The notes: generated by a model not told the origin, from the letters alone. A DNA stretch of 64,000 nt from Methanomassiliicoccales archaeon LGM-RCC1 (GCA_030168575.1 CP115555.1:1550001-1614000); one strand, 5' to 3'. Positions 8,810 through 17,400 are shown, counted from the first letter of the stretch. Made by a program: numbers and translations.

Positions 8810-10255
8810 TCACCTTCTCTTGGATTTGATGAGATTCAGAAGAGCAGCGGCATCCGGATCGCCCTGCTTGGCCGCAAGGTTGAGGTACTTCTTCGCACGG
8901 ATGTCGTTCTTCTTCACGTACTTGCCCTCGTAGTAGATCTTTCCGAGATAGAACTGAGCCTCGTAGTAGCCGCTCTCAGCAGAAGCCTCCAGCAGCTCCA
9001 GTCCCTCTTGGACATCCTGCTTGACACCCGAGCCGGTGACCTTGAACATCCCTAGGAACGCCATAGCAGCGGGGTGTCCTTTCTCGGCGGCCTCCGTGTA
9101 CCATATGGCGGCCTCGTCGAGGTTCCTCTCCGTTCCTCTTCCCTCGTAGTAGAAGCATCCGAGACAGTACTGCGAGTTGACCTCGCCCATCTCCGCCGCT
9201 TCTTTGAACCATTTCAGAGCCATCTCGTCGCTCTGCTCGTAATAGTAACCATTGCCGTACATGCATGCCAACGCATACTGCGCGTATCCGTTGCACCTGT
9301 TTGCGGCCTCTGTGAACCAATGTGCCGCCTTCTCGTAACTCTTGGGGATCAGCTGTCCCTCGAAGCACATGTTCGCGAAGTCCACCATTCCCTGCTGGTA
9401 TCCGTTCTCGCAAGACTTCTCCAACCATTTCACGGCCTGGGAAGGGTCCCTGTCGACTCCCTGACCGTATGCATAGGACATCCCGATCTGGTATTGGGCC
9501 TCGGCGTGACCCTGTTCCGCGGCCTTCTCGAACATGACGGCCGCCTTCCTGACATCGGTGTACTTCTTCTTGGGGACGATGTACATGCAACCGCAGGCGA
9601 ACTGAGCATCCTTGTTTCCCGCCTCAGCCGACTTCTCGTACCATTCCAATGCCTTCTTCTCGTCAGGCTCTGTGTTGCACAATCCCTGGTCGTACATCTG
9701 ACCGATACGGTACATGGCGGTGCCGTCGCCAGCATCAGCTGCCTTGGTGAGCCATTTCAGGGCGAGATCCTTGTCCTTCGGGATCCCCTTTCCCATCAGA
9801 TACATGAATCCGATCTTGGCCTGTGCCTCGGAATCCCCCTGCTCAGCGCAGGCGGTGTAGAATCTGACGGCCTCCGCATGACTCTTCTTGACCTTGTCGT
9901 CCCCTTTGTCATACATCCTGAAGAGTTCCTCGGATGCTACTGTGTCCCTTTGCTCTCCCAGGAACCTCTTCGCCAGAAGACTATCCATGACCTCTGGAGG
10001 ATTCCTCTCGAATTCCTTGGCGACGATCTCGGACTCTTTGGATCCCGCTGCCGCTGCGTCGATGAATCTCTTCTTGGCCGATTCCTTATCCTGGGTGACC
10101 CCGCCCTCTCCAAGATACTGGAAGAGAGCGAACAGGTATCCTGCATCCGCATCGGATGAAGCAGAAGATGCGGCCGAGGCTGCCTTGGATAGGTCGAAGG
10201 AGTCTGAATGACGGTCCATGAGGGCCCGTACTTTTAGGGACTGTTCGGAAGCCAT
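8810..10255 (-). CDS. Sel1-repeat protein 2 (large)
   Basis: 481 residues with an N-terminal charged helical segment followed by about eleven tandem Sel1-like repeats (for example AEQGDSEAQAKIGFMYLMG and AAEQGHAEAQYQIGMSYAYG). It is predicted to be an all-helical solenoid scaffold; no catalytic domain is visible. It is first in the - strand operon and divergent from a third Sel1 gene across 135 bp, a region with TATA-like ATATATC. Confidence 0.87.
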   Translation of the reverse strand: MASEQSLKVRALMDRHSDSFDLSKAASAASSASSDADAGYLFALFQYLGEGGVTQDKESAKKRFIDAAAAGSKESEIVAKEFERNPPEVMDSLLAKRFLGEQRDTVASEELFRMYDKGDDKVKKSHAEAVRFYTACAEQGDSEAQAKIGFMYLMGKGIPKDKDLALKWLTKAADAGDGTAMYRIGQMYDQGLCNTEPDEKKALEWYEKSAEAGNKDAQFACGCMYIVPKKKYTDVRKAAVMFEKAAEQGHAEAQYQIGMSYAYGQGVDRDPSQAVKWLEKSCENGYQQGMVDFANMCFEGQLIPKSYEKAAHWFTEAANRCNGYAQYALACMYGNGYYYEQSDEMALKWFKEAAEMGEVNSQYCLGCFYYEGRGTERNLDEAAIWYTEAAEKGHPAAMAFLGMFKVTGSGVKQDVQEGLELLEASAESGYYEAQFYLGKIYYEGKYVKKNDIRAKKYLNLAAKQGDPDAAALLNLIKSKRR

Positions 10256-10390
10256 GTGAACTTACCTGCTACTGGTTAGTAACGCGCGATATATCACGAT
10301 TACGACAAGTACTGAGGATGACTCAAAGCTAGTAAGTATTCCGGAACTAGTGGCCAATCGCTTATATCGAAGGAGGAACATTTCAGCAAT

Positions 10391-11068
10391 ATGTTCTCCG
10401 ACACGGATGTGATGGAGCCTCTCGAGAGGGCGAAGTTCATCATCCGCAACGGCACCGATTCGGATTATCTCGACGCATACAACATACTGATGCGCGAGTC
10501 GAAGAAGGGCAGCACGGAGGCCAATTACTACCTCGGACTCATGTACGCCAGAGGACAAGGTGTCACCAAAGACTACGAATCGGCCCGCATATGGTTCGAG
10601 AAAGGGTCAGACGGAGGCCATCCCAGTTCCAACTACTATCTGGGGATGATCTACCTCAACGGACTGCATGTTGAGAAGGACCTGGAGAAGGCCAAGGAGT
10701 ATTTCCTGATGGCAGCGGGCAAAGGCGATGTGCGCGCCGAGTATGAGCTGGGGCTCCTCCATTTCAAGGATGAGGGAATCCCCAGAGACCTTGAGGTATC
10801 TGCACACTGGATGAAGCAGGCTGCAGAGCACGGTCACGTGGAGGCACAGTTCATCCTTGGACAGTTCTACAAGACAGGTGCCGGAGTCCAGAAGGATGCA
10901 CCGTTGGCCGTCAAATGGCTTATGACGGCTGCGATCAACGGTCATCAGGGGGCGCAGGTGCTCCTCGGCAACATGTATCGTACTGGGGACGACGTCCCTC
11001 ATGACGATGACGAAGCAGACCGCTGGTACGATATGGCGGACAGCAACAGGAATGCCGCCAGATTCTGA
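10391..11068 (+). CDS. Sel1-repeat protein 3
   Basis: 225 residues containing about five Sel1-like repeats from residue 30 to 215, with a short N-terminal helix. A TATA-like CTTATATC lies about 28 nt upstream and GGAGG lies 13-14 nt before the ATG, slightly far for a ribosome-binding site. It is monocistronic between a divergent Sel1 gene and the convergent fhs. The function is unknown beyond probable adaptor or scaffold use. Confidence 0.85.
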   Translation: MFSDTDVMEPLERAKFIIRNGTDSDYLDAYNILMRESKKGSTEANYYLGLMYARGQGVTKDYESARIWFEKGSDGGHPSSNYYLGMIYLNGLHVEKDLEKAKEYFLMAAGKGDVRAEYELGLLHFKDEGIPRDLEVSAHWMKQAAEHGHVEAQFILGQFYKTGAGVQKDAPLAVKWLMTAAINGHQGAQVLLGNMYRTGDDVPHDDDEADRWYDMADSNRNAARF

Positions 11069-11084
11069 TTTTCAAAAAAGGTGA

Positions 11085-11100
11085 AGGGGGTTGCCCCCCT
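11085..11100. terminator. Hairpin between sel1-3 and fhs
   Basis: AGGGGG-ttgc-CCCCCT stem-loop in the 47-bp gap between convergent genes. Confidence 0.45.
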
Positions 11101-11115
11101 CTGAATGGTTTTGAT

Positions 11116-12792
11116 TCACTTGAGACCTACGATCCTTCCGTCGTCCTGAAGATCCATCCTCATGGCGGCGGGGACCTTGGGCAGACCGGGCATCAGAGTC
11201 AATGTTCCGCACTCGGGGACGATGAATCCCGCTCCTGCGGAGATGTTGATCTCCCTTACGTGGAGCTTCCATCCCTTCGGGACTCCCTTCAGGGTGGACA
11301 CGTCGGACAGTGATGCTTGTGTCTTCGCGATACAGATGGGCAGCTTTCCGAATCCGTCCTTCTCGTATCCCTCGATCCTCTTGTCGACCAGCGGGTCGTA
11401 TGTGACTCCGTCCGCTCCGTAGATCTTCTTGGCGATGATCTCGATCTTGTCCTTGATGGGCTGGTCGAGCTCATACAGGAACTTGAAGTCGGTCTTGGAG
11501 TTCTCGATCGTGTCAACAACTGTCTGGGCCAGTTCCTTGGCTCCCTCTCCTCCCTTGATGAATCCGTCGTTGAATGCGACGGCGACGCCCATCTTCTTGC
11601 AGTGGTCGCGGATGTAGTCCATCTGTTCCTGGGTGTCCTGTACGAAGTGGTTGATTCCAACGACCACGGGCACTCCGTAGGAGCTCATGTTCTCGATGTG
11701 CTTGTCGAGGTTGCACATTCCTTTCTCGAGGGCCTCGATTGTGAGTGTGGACTCGTCCTCGAGCACTCCTCCTCCGTGTGTCATGAGTGCCTTGACGGTA
11801 GCGACGATGACGACGCATGAGGGCCTTAGGCCGGACTCCCTGCACACGATATCCATGAACTTCTCTCCTCCCAGATCGGAAGCGAAACCAGATTCCGTTA
11901 TGACATAGTCGGCAAGCTTCAACGCAGTCCTGGTGGCGATGATGGAATTGTTTCCGTGAGCGATGTTCGCGAAGGGGAATCCGTGAACGAACACGGGCTG
12001 TCCCTCGAGTGTCTGGACGAGGTTGGGGTTGATGGCATCCTTCAGAAGGACCATCATGGCTCCGACGCACTTCAGATCCTTGACAGTGACGGGCTTGTTG
12101 TCGTATGTGTATGCAACGACGATCCTCTCGAGTCTCGCCCTGAGGTCTGCACGGTCCTTGGCCAGACACAGGATGGCAGCGATTTCCGAGGCGGATGTGA
12201 TGATGTAACCGGACTCGTGGGGGACTCCTCCCTTGATCTTGTCTTTTCCGAGACCTGTGACGATGTTCCTGAGCTCACGGACATTCATGTCCACGGTCTT
12301 CCTCCACACGACACGTGCAGGATCGATCTGCAGGGGGTTGTCCCTGACGAGCTCGTTGTCTACGATTGCGGACAGCAGGTTGTGAGCCGCTGCGACCGCG
12401 TGGATGTCTCCTGTGAAGTGGAGATCGATATCCCACATGGGGTAGACCTGAGCGTATCCTCCTCCTGTTGCTCCACCCTTGATTCCGAATGTAGGTCCGA
12501 GGGAAGGCTCCCTGAGCGCTCCGACGACGTTCTTGCCCAGTGCACCGAGACCCTCCATGAGTCCGATGGAAGTGACAGTCTTTCCCTCTCCGGCGGGAGT
12601 GGGTGTGATAGCGGTCACCATGACGAGCTTTCCGTCCTTTTTGTCCTTGAGCCTCTCAAGGTTCTCGATGGGTACCTTTGCGATGTACTTTCCATAAGGG
12701 CTGATGTCGTCCTCTGAGAGTCCGATCTTAGCCGCGATTTCCTTGATTGGTTTCGGTTTCGCATCATATGCGATATCGATATCTGCTTGCAT
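11116..12792 (-). CDS. fhs: Formate-tetrahydrofolate ligase
   Basis: Makes 10-formyl-THF from formate, THF and ATP in the cytoplasm. The 558 residues match family length. The P-loop-like TPTPAGEGKTVTSIGL is near residue 63 and the signature EPSLGPTFGIKGGATGGGYAQV follows in two overlapping parts. In a methanogen lacking the methanopterin C1 branch, as Methanomassiliicoccales do, folate C1 units would serve purine and other biosynthesis; that link is inference. It is transcribed alone, with its promoter beside the IS110-bearing region. Confidence 0.95.
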   Translation of the reverse strand: MQADIDIAYDAKPKPIKEIAAKIGLSEDDISPYGKYIAKVPIENLERLKDKKDGKLVMVTAITPTPAGEGKTVTSIGLMEGLGALGKNVVGALREPSLGPTFGIKGGATGGGYAQVYPMWDIDLHFTGDIHAVAAAHNLLSAIVDNELVRDNPLQIDPARVVWRKTVDMNVRELRNIVTGLGKDKIKGGVPHESGYIITSASEIAAILCLAKDRADLRARLERIVVAYTYDNKPVTVKDLKCVGAMMVLLKDAINPNLVQTLEGQPVFVHGFPFANIAHGNNSIIATRTALKLADYVITESGFASDLGGEKFMDIVCRESGLRPSCVVIVATVKALMTHGGGVLEDESTLTIEALEKGMCNLDKHIENMSSYGVPVVVGINHFVQDTQEQMDYIRDHCKKMGVAVAFNDGFIKGGEGAKELAQTVVDTIENSKTDFKFLYELDQPIKDKIEIIAKKIYGADGVTYDPLVDKRIEGYEKDGFGKLPICIAKTQASLSDVSTLKGVPKGWKLHVREINISAGAGFIVPECGTLTLMPGLPKVPAAMRMDLQDDGRIVGLK

Positions 12793-12855
12793 GAGTGATG
12801 GCAGTTCTTTTGCGCTAATAAGGATACGCTTAACAAGGCAAAATTAGTAAGTAAA

Positions 12856-12901
12856 TTTTGGTATTCCTAAAAATTTAAATAGAATTTAGTCATTCCTAAA
12901 A
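12856..12901 (+). promoter_or_regulatory. Metalloregulator-like promoter A
   Basis: A TATA box (TTTAAATAG, centre about 12877) is flanked by a 10-bp direct repeat ATTCCTAAAA at 12863-12872 and 12892-12901. Each copy is the right half of an imperfect palindrome: TTTGG-N5-CTAAA, and TTTAG-N6-CTAAA at 12885-12900. The layout closely matches the feoA promoter 1.8 kb downstream. DtxR/IdeR-type iron regulators bind sites of the kind TTAGG...CCTAA, so iron-dependent repression is a reasonable inference. Confidence 0.5.
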
Positions 12902-12915
12902 TCAAGCACTGAGCC

Positions 12916-13014
12916 ATGAGCTACATCAAAGACTGCGAGCGATTGCGGCCTTATGATGGTCCTTTGGGATCAAACACCTTACACCAACATTGCCGGTCGG
13001 GGGGCCGGCAATGA
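12916..13014 (+). other. Short ORF behind promoter A, possible gene remnant
   Basis: A 32-codon ORF starting ATG-AGC-TAC lies 13 nt after the predicted transcription start of promoter A. I do not recognise the peptide. Its last 26 bp form a strong hairpin (CATTGCCGG/CCGGCAATG, 12988-13013). It could be the 5' stub of a gene interrupted by the IS110-type element, or a short leader; no matching 3' part is evident beyond the element. Confidence 0.25.
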
Positions 13015-13026
13015 CCTCAAACGATT

Positions 13027-13047
13027 TCATTAAAAGTGGCCTCTTGC
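13027..13047 (+). repeat. IS subterminal inverted repeat, left
   Basis: Twenty-one bases beginning TCATTAAAAG and ending CTCTTGC are the exact reverse complement of 14428-14448. Confidence 0.85.
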
Positions 13048-13086
13048 TTCGTTTGAAGTGAAGTAAAACAAAGAGGCAAGAGGCCA
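13037..13086 (+). promoter_or_regulatory. Hairpin covering the transposase start codon
   Basis: TGGCCTCTTGC (13037-13047) pairs perfectly over 11 bp with GCAAGAGGCCA (13076-13086). An inner near-complementary CTTCGTTT/AAACAAAG pair extends the stem. The last paired base is the A of the ATG, so the start and part of the purine-rich ribosome site are inside the stem. This could block translation from read-through mRNA. Confidence 0.55.
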
Positions 13087-14126
13087 TGAAATTCATAGGA
13101 ATTGATGTACATAAACGCATCTTCACAGCTTGTGTTTTGGATGAGAATGAGAAGGTCGTCGGAGAGATTATCGACGCAGAAACTTCTGAGAAAGGACTCG
13201 ATGAATTCATCGAGCAGTATCCTCCTGAGGATTGTCGTATCGTTTTTGAGAACCTCGGAAGAGCCCATTTCGTGTTCCATTATCTTTGGGATAGGGGGTA
13301 CGCGGTCGATGTAGCACATACTGGACACGGTTCGATGCAGGAAATTGCCAATTGCAATTTCAAGACCGATCGCATTGACGCATACAAGCTGGCGCTTGTT
13401 TGCAAGGACATCTGGTCAGGAAGGAAGTTCATCAGGCGTGCGCATCTGTCGAAAGACGATGTGATGAGGATGAAGGGTCTCGTTAGGATCCATAACGAAT
13501 GTGCGAACATCAGGGACGAGATGTATCTCCGCATTCTTGAATATATGAGCCTTCACAACATCCCGGAACATCCGAGATACAAGGATGTCAAAGGACAGGG
13601 GTACAGCCAGTATCTTCTGGATATGAAGGATCCTGCGCTTTCAGCGATGGTGAATATGATGTGTTCTGCTATCTAGCAAGTGAATGTGGCCAATGAGGAA
13701 ATCAAGAGATATGCAAGGAAATCCGAGGATGCCAGACTGCTGATGACCATCAAGGGTGTTTCGGCTTTGACAGCAGTCACGGTCGTGACTGCCATCGACG
13801 GCATCTACAGATTCGAGACCCCGGAGAAATTGGTATCCTTCTTCGGTCTGGCCGTTCCTCACAAGGAGTCCGCTCACAAGAAGCAGAAGGTGGGCGTGAT
13901 CACCAAGGAAGGCGATCCGCTGGTCAGGAAGTATCTGGCCAATGTCGTAATACAGCAGAACATGTGGTGCAAGGACAGCGATCTTTCGCAATTCTTTAGG
14001 AAGAAAGCAGAATCCATGCCACATTGGAAAGCCGTAACGGCGGCGATGAGGAAGCTCACCTCCATCATCTGGGCGATGCTGACTAAGAAGCAACCTTACA
14101 AGTTCCACCCCATGATGCAATCTTGA
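13086..14126 (+). CDS. IS110-family DEDD transposase with in-frame amber codon
   Basis: One frame runs from ATG 13086 to TGA 14124-14126, interrupted only by TAG at 13674-13676 (codon 197 of 346). The N-terminal RuvC-like DEDD domain shows GIDVHK, VFENLG and KTDRIDAYK. The C-terminal Tnp20 domain shows IKGVSALTAVTVVTAIDG, a candidate catalytic serine near ESAHKKQKVG, and GDPLVRKYLA. The amber lies in the helical linker between domains, and the helix pattern continues on both sides. If TAG is read as pyrrolysine the protein is full-length; otherwise it is a 196-aa fragment and the gene is dead. No called gene in the window uses TAG as a stop. Confidence 0.75.
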
Positions 14127-14427
14127 TGAAGCTCGATTTAGGCTCCGGGTACCGGAGCCAGTCCAATGAGGACAGATCGTATTCTGTCCTGAGATGAGGG
14201 AATCGGGAGGTCCGTCCGACGTGACCGCGAAGAGGTTTTGCAGGCATAGACCGCGTTCATCAAACTTAGGCAGTTCGGACAGGACCAAGGTCGACATCGT
14301 TGTGCGGCAATGACCGCGGGGTAGGGAAAATGGCATTCTGAAGACTCATCTACGGAAGGTTTACGATCGTAGTTCGAAAAACCTTCGCATCAGCGAAAGC
14401 TTTTTCTCACAACCAGAGGATGTAATC
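14127..14427 (+). ncRNA. Candidate bridge RNA in IS right end
   Basis: No coding frame, but dense perfect hairpins: GGCTCCGG-gta-CCGGAGCC (14141-14159); AGGACAGA-N6-TCTGTCCT (14169-14190); a bulged 11-bp stem 14209-14219/14275-14286 enclosing a 55-nt loop; GAAGGTTT/AAACCTTC (14355-14386); and TTCGC-atca-GCGAA (14384-14397). The motif GACCGCG recurs at 14223, 14249 and 14312. IS1111-group elements encode their target/donor-pairing bridge RNA in this position. RNA identity is inferred from structure and location only. Confidence 0.45.
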
Positions 14428-14448
14428 GCAAGAGGCCACTTTTAATGA
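14428..14448 (+). repeat. IS subterminal inverted repeat, right
   Basis: Exact reverse complement of 13027-13047. Its first 11 bases also recur directly at 13076-13086, overlapping the transposase start. Confidence 0.85.
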
Positions 14449-14654
14449 GGGAAACCTCTTACGGCAGCAGAAACCTGAACAAGGGCATAACCTCTGTAGG
14501 ATGTAACCAATGCTTAGCCCGAGGGATGGGATGTGGCCATAATTAGTAACCTCTGGCCGGGGGTCGAAGGATCCCCGGCCAATATCTATTGAATGTTTTG
14601 TTCCCATACATCCAACTATCTGGATGCTTAATTTTTCGATTTTGCGAATTAATT
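14449..14654. other. Non-coding spacer with strong hairpin
   Basis: No convincing ORF between the IS right repeat and the feoA promoter. It contains TGGCCGGGG-N10-CCCCGGCCA at 14554-14581, a stable stem-loop that could end transcription leaving the IS. The rest shows nothing I can interpret. Confidence 0.4.
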
Positions 14655-14699
14655 TTAGTCTTGCCAAATTATAAATAGATAATTTAGGTTGTCCTAATT
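14655..14699 (+). promoter_or_regulatory. feo promoter with metalloregulator-like operator
   Basis: TATA box TTATAAAT is centred about 27 nt before the feoA ATG at 14700, giving a leaderless mRNA. Between TATA and start lies a perfect palindrome TTAGG-ttgt-CCTAA (14684-14697); a second imperfect site TTTTAG...CCAAA precedes TATA. The palindrome resembles DtxR/IdeR boxes, and a bound repressor would cover the transcription start. Repression by Fe2+ is inferred. Confidence 0.6.
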
Positions 14700-14978
14700 A
14701 TGAGTCTAGCGAACAGTATGCACATCCCTCCGGGTGCAGTTTCCAAAAGCGTCGGTCCGTCGCTGCCCGTTTCATTCCTCAAAGAAGGAGAATCAGGCAC
14801 GGTCCTGAAGATATCAGGCAACGACGAAGTCAGGAAGTTCCTCGCTGGGCTCGGATTTGTGCAGGGTACTGTGGTGAAGGCTGTCTGCAACAACAATACC
14901 GGTCTGATCTTGGATGTCAGAGGCTCCAGGGTCGCACTTGACAAGGTAATGGGACAGAAGATCCACATCACCCAATGA
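14700..14978 (+). CDS. feoA: FeoA domain protein 1
   Basis: A 92-residue SH3-like FeoA protein, cytoplasmic accessory to ferrous-iron transporter FeoB. The core FLKEGESGTVLKISGNDEVRKFLAGLGF and the basic/hydrophobic end typical of FeoA are visible; an extra N-terminal stretch of about 25 residues precedes them. It is first in the feo operon, and the second feoA starts 9 bp after its stop. Confidence 0.88.
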   Translation: MSLANSMHIPPGAVSKSVGPSLPVSFLKEGESGTVLKISGNDEVRKFLAGLGFVQGTVVKAVCNNNTGLILDVRGSRVALDKVMGQKIHITQ

Positions 14979-14987
14979 GCTGATAGC

Positions 14988-15209
14988 ATGACGAATTTGA
15001 AGGAAGTCTCCATTGGATCCACCGTCAAGGTGAAGAAGATCAATGGGGAAGGAGGCCTGAAGAGACACATCATGGATATGGGCATCACGAAAGGTGTCGA
15101 GATCTATGTACGTAAGGTCGCACCGCTGGGGGATCCAGTAGAGATCACCGTCCGCGGATACGAGCTGAGTCTCAGAAAGGAATACGCTGAGATGATTGAA
15201 GTCGAGTGA
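14988..15209 (+). CDS. feoA: FeoA domain protein 2
   Basis: A 73-residue FeoA protein of standard length (GSTVKVKKINGEGGLKRHIMDMG pattern, then VTVRGYELSLRKEYAEMIEV). Paired FeoA proteins before FeoB are common in archaea and clostridia. The two copies differ strongly in sequence, so they are not a recent duplication. AGGAGG precedes the following feoB. Confidence 0.9.
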   Translation: MTNLKEVSIGSTVKVKKINGEGGLKRHIMDMGITKGVEIYVRKVAPLGDPVEITVRGYELSLRKEYAEMIEVE

Positions 15210-15237
15210 CTGATCATCATTATCAGGAGGGATTGAA

Positions 15238-17400
15238 ATGAGTTTTACAATAGCTTTGGCTGGGGACCCTAACTGCGGCAAAACGACCCTGTTCAACGCA
15301 TTGACCGGGGCGTCGCAGCGTGTAGGTAACTGGCCTGGCGTAACGATAGATAAAAAGGTCGGTAAGATCAAGGGCACGGATTCGGAGCTCGTAGATCTTC
15401 CCGGCATCTACTCACTGTCGCCCTATTCCCCCGAGGAGATAGTGTCTAGGAATTTCATAGTGAACGATGACCCCGATGCGATCATCAATATCGTCGATGC
15501 CACGAACCTGGAGAGGAACCTCTTCCTCACACTCCAGATTATCGACATGGGTAAACCCGTCGTCGTGGCGCTGAACATGATGGATGAGATTGAGAAGCTC
15601 GGGGACAAGATAGATATCGAGAAGCTTTCCGCTGGATTGGGCGTCCCCGTGGTCCCCATCTCCGCAAAGGAGAAGAGGAACATCGACACGCTGGTCAGCA
15701 AGATCGAGGAAGCAGCGGAGAAGAAGGATAAAGTCTCCTTCGTGAAGTACAGCGATTCCATAGAGAAGGTTGAAGTCGCTGCAGAATCGGCACTGAAGGG
15801 AAAGGTCCCCGATCAGAGCATCAGATTCTATGCTTTCAAACTGATCGAGGGCGACAATGCCGTCATGGAAGACGTTCCCGGTGCGAGAGAATCCATATCG
15901 GATGCCATCGAGGCGCTGGAGAAGGAGTTCGACGACGATGCCGACTCCATCATAGCCGACAGTAGGTACGAGAAGATCGGAGAGATCGTCGGAGATGCAT
16001 GCTCCAAGGCCCCCAGGGATGAGAAGGGAACATTGTCAGACCGCATCGACAGGATAGTTACCAACAGGATCCTCGGTCTGCCTATATTCGTGGGCATCAT
16101 AGCACTCGTTTACTTCCTCGCGATGTACGACGGACCTCTGGGGACGTCCCCTGGAGCATGGGCGACCGGATGGCTCAATGACTTCATCGGCGAGGAGATC
16201 ATTCCCGGTGTTGAACAATGGTGCATCGAAAACGGTGTCAACGAGGCTCTCACCGGCCTATTGTGTGAGGGTATCCTATCTGGTGTGGGCGCCGTAATCG
16301 GATTCCTTCCCCAGTTGGTCGTCCTGTTCATCGGTCTGGTCATTCTCGAGGAGGTAGGTTACATGGCCCGTGTCGCATTCGTCATGGACCGCGTATTCAG
16401 ATACTTCAACCTCTCCGGAAAGTCGTTCATACCCCTGCTCGTCAGCACAGGATGCGGAGTGCCCGGAGTCATGTCCACAAGGACCATAGAGAGCGAGTCC
16501 GACCGCCGTATCACTGCGATGACCTGTACATTCATGCCCTGCGGTGCGAAACTGCCGGTCATTTCGGCTATCGCTGGAGCATTGGCAGGAAGCGTCTGGG
16601 TCGCTGTGTTCGCATACGTCATGGGAATCGTCCTCGTGATCATCTCTGGAATTATAATCAAGAAGTTCAAGGGAATGGCTGGAAAACCATCCCCGTTCAT
16701 CATGGAGCTGCCGCCATACCACGCACCTGGACTATACAGCAGCGCCAAGACGGTCTTCGACAGGTCCTGGGCCTTCGTCAAGAAGGCGGCGACGATCATC
16801 CTTCTTGCGATGGTCCTTGTCTGGTTCCTCAGAACTTTCGACTGGAGCCTTCAGATGGTCGAGGATATGGACGAATCCATATTGGCAACCATAGGAGGCA
16901 TATTGAGCTACATCTTCATCCCGCTCGGATGGGGCGACAACTGGGAGCTTCCCGCAGCGTCCATCACCGGACTCATCGCCAAGGAGGACCTCATAGGAAC
17001 CTTGGAGCAGCTCATAACTACCGATTCCATGCCAGACATATCTGATGCATTGGTTTCGATGGCCCAGAGCACAGCCGGAACCGCCGCTGGGGCGATGATC
17101 CTGTCGTTCTTCACATTCAACATGTTCTGTGCACCCTGCTTCGCAGCCATAGGTGCGATCCACAGGGAATTGGGAACATGGAAGGCGACCGGCTTCGCAT
17201 TCGCCTACCAGTGCATACTGGCGTACTTCGTGTCGACCATAGTCTATGTGATCTATGCGGCCATGATTGGCGGTCTGAGCGACGTAGCCTGGTATTCATA
17301 TCTGTTCGCAGTCTTAGGTTTCATGATCATCGCCTACTTCCTGGTGGCGAAGGACCCGTTGAAACCGTTCTGCAAATACACGGAGAAAACGACAGCATGA
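15238..17400 (+). CDS. feoB: Ferrous iron transporter FeoB
   Basis: A 720-residue Fe2+ uptake permease. The N-terminal cytoplasmic G domain has GDPNCGKTT (residues 8-16), DLPGIYSL and a NMMDE G4 motif. A helical spacer to about residue 275 follows, then the polytopic membrane part with two Gate-like regions including the Cys-bearing VSTGCGVPGVMSTR and FMPCGAKLPV. The ribosome site AGGAGGGATTGAA is strong. The stop overlaps the next ATG (ATGA), so the small Cys-rich gene is coupled. Confidence 0.95.
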   Translation: MSFTIALAGDPNCGKTTLFNALTGASQRVGNWPGVTIDKKVGKIKGTDSELVDLPGIYSLSPYSPEEIVSRNFIVNDDPDAIINIVDATNLERNLFLTLQIIDMGKPVVVALNMMDEIEKLGDKIDIEKLSAGLGVPVVPISAKEKRNIDTLVSKIEEAAEKKDKVSFVKYSDSIEKVEVAAESALKGKVPDQSIRFYAFKLIEGDNAVMEDVPGARESISDAIEALEKEFDDDADSIIADSRYEKIGEIVGDACSKAPRDEKGTLSDRIDRIVTNRILGLPIFVGIIALVYFLAMYDGPLGTSPGAWATGWLNDFIGEEIIPGVEQWCIENGVNEALTGLLCEGILSGVGAVIGFLPQLVVLFIGLVILEEVGYMARVAFVMDRVFRYFNLSGKSFIPLLVSTGCGVPGVMSTRTIESESDRRITAMTCTFMPCGAKLPVISAIAGALAGSVWVAVFAYVMGIVLVIISGIIIKKFKGMAGKPSPFIMELPPYHAPGLYSSAKTVFDRSWAFVKKAATIILLAMVLVWFLRTFDWSLQMVEDMDESILATIGGILSYIFIPLGWGDNWELPAASITGLIAKEDLIGTLEQLITTDSMPDISDALVSMAQSTAGTAAGAMILSFFTFNMFCAPCFAAIGAIHRELGTWKATGFAFAYQCILAYFVSTIVYVIYAAMIGGLSDVAWYSYLFAVLGFMIIAYFLVAKDPLKPFCKYTEKTTA

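Larger units (their letters stand above)
13015..14460 (+). mobile_element. IS110/IS1111-type insertion sequence (ends approximate)
   Basis: Contains a DEDD transposase frame, a 21-bp perfect inverted repeat at 13027-13047 and 14428-14448, a short left end and a long structured right end of about 300 nt. Subterminal inverted repeats and a long right non-coding end are features of the IS1111 subgroup. No target duplication is expected for this family, so exact boundaries cannot be set here; the ends given are estimates just outside the repeats. Confidence 0.75.

Noticed and set aside
13086-13676. Treating the two transposase ORFs as separate genes or a frameshift
   Set aside because: They are in the same frame separated by a single TAG and one sense codon, so this is an amber codon, not a frameshift or two genes.
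15238-17400. Long - strand ORFs within feoB and the Hsp70 genes
   Set aside because: These frames lack start signals, have shadow composition and contradict well-supported + strand genes.
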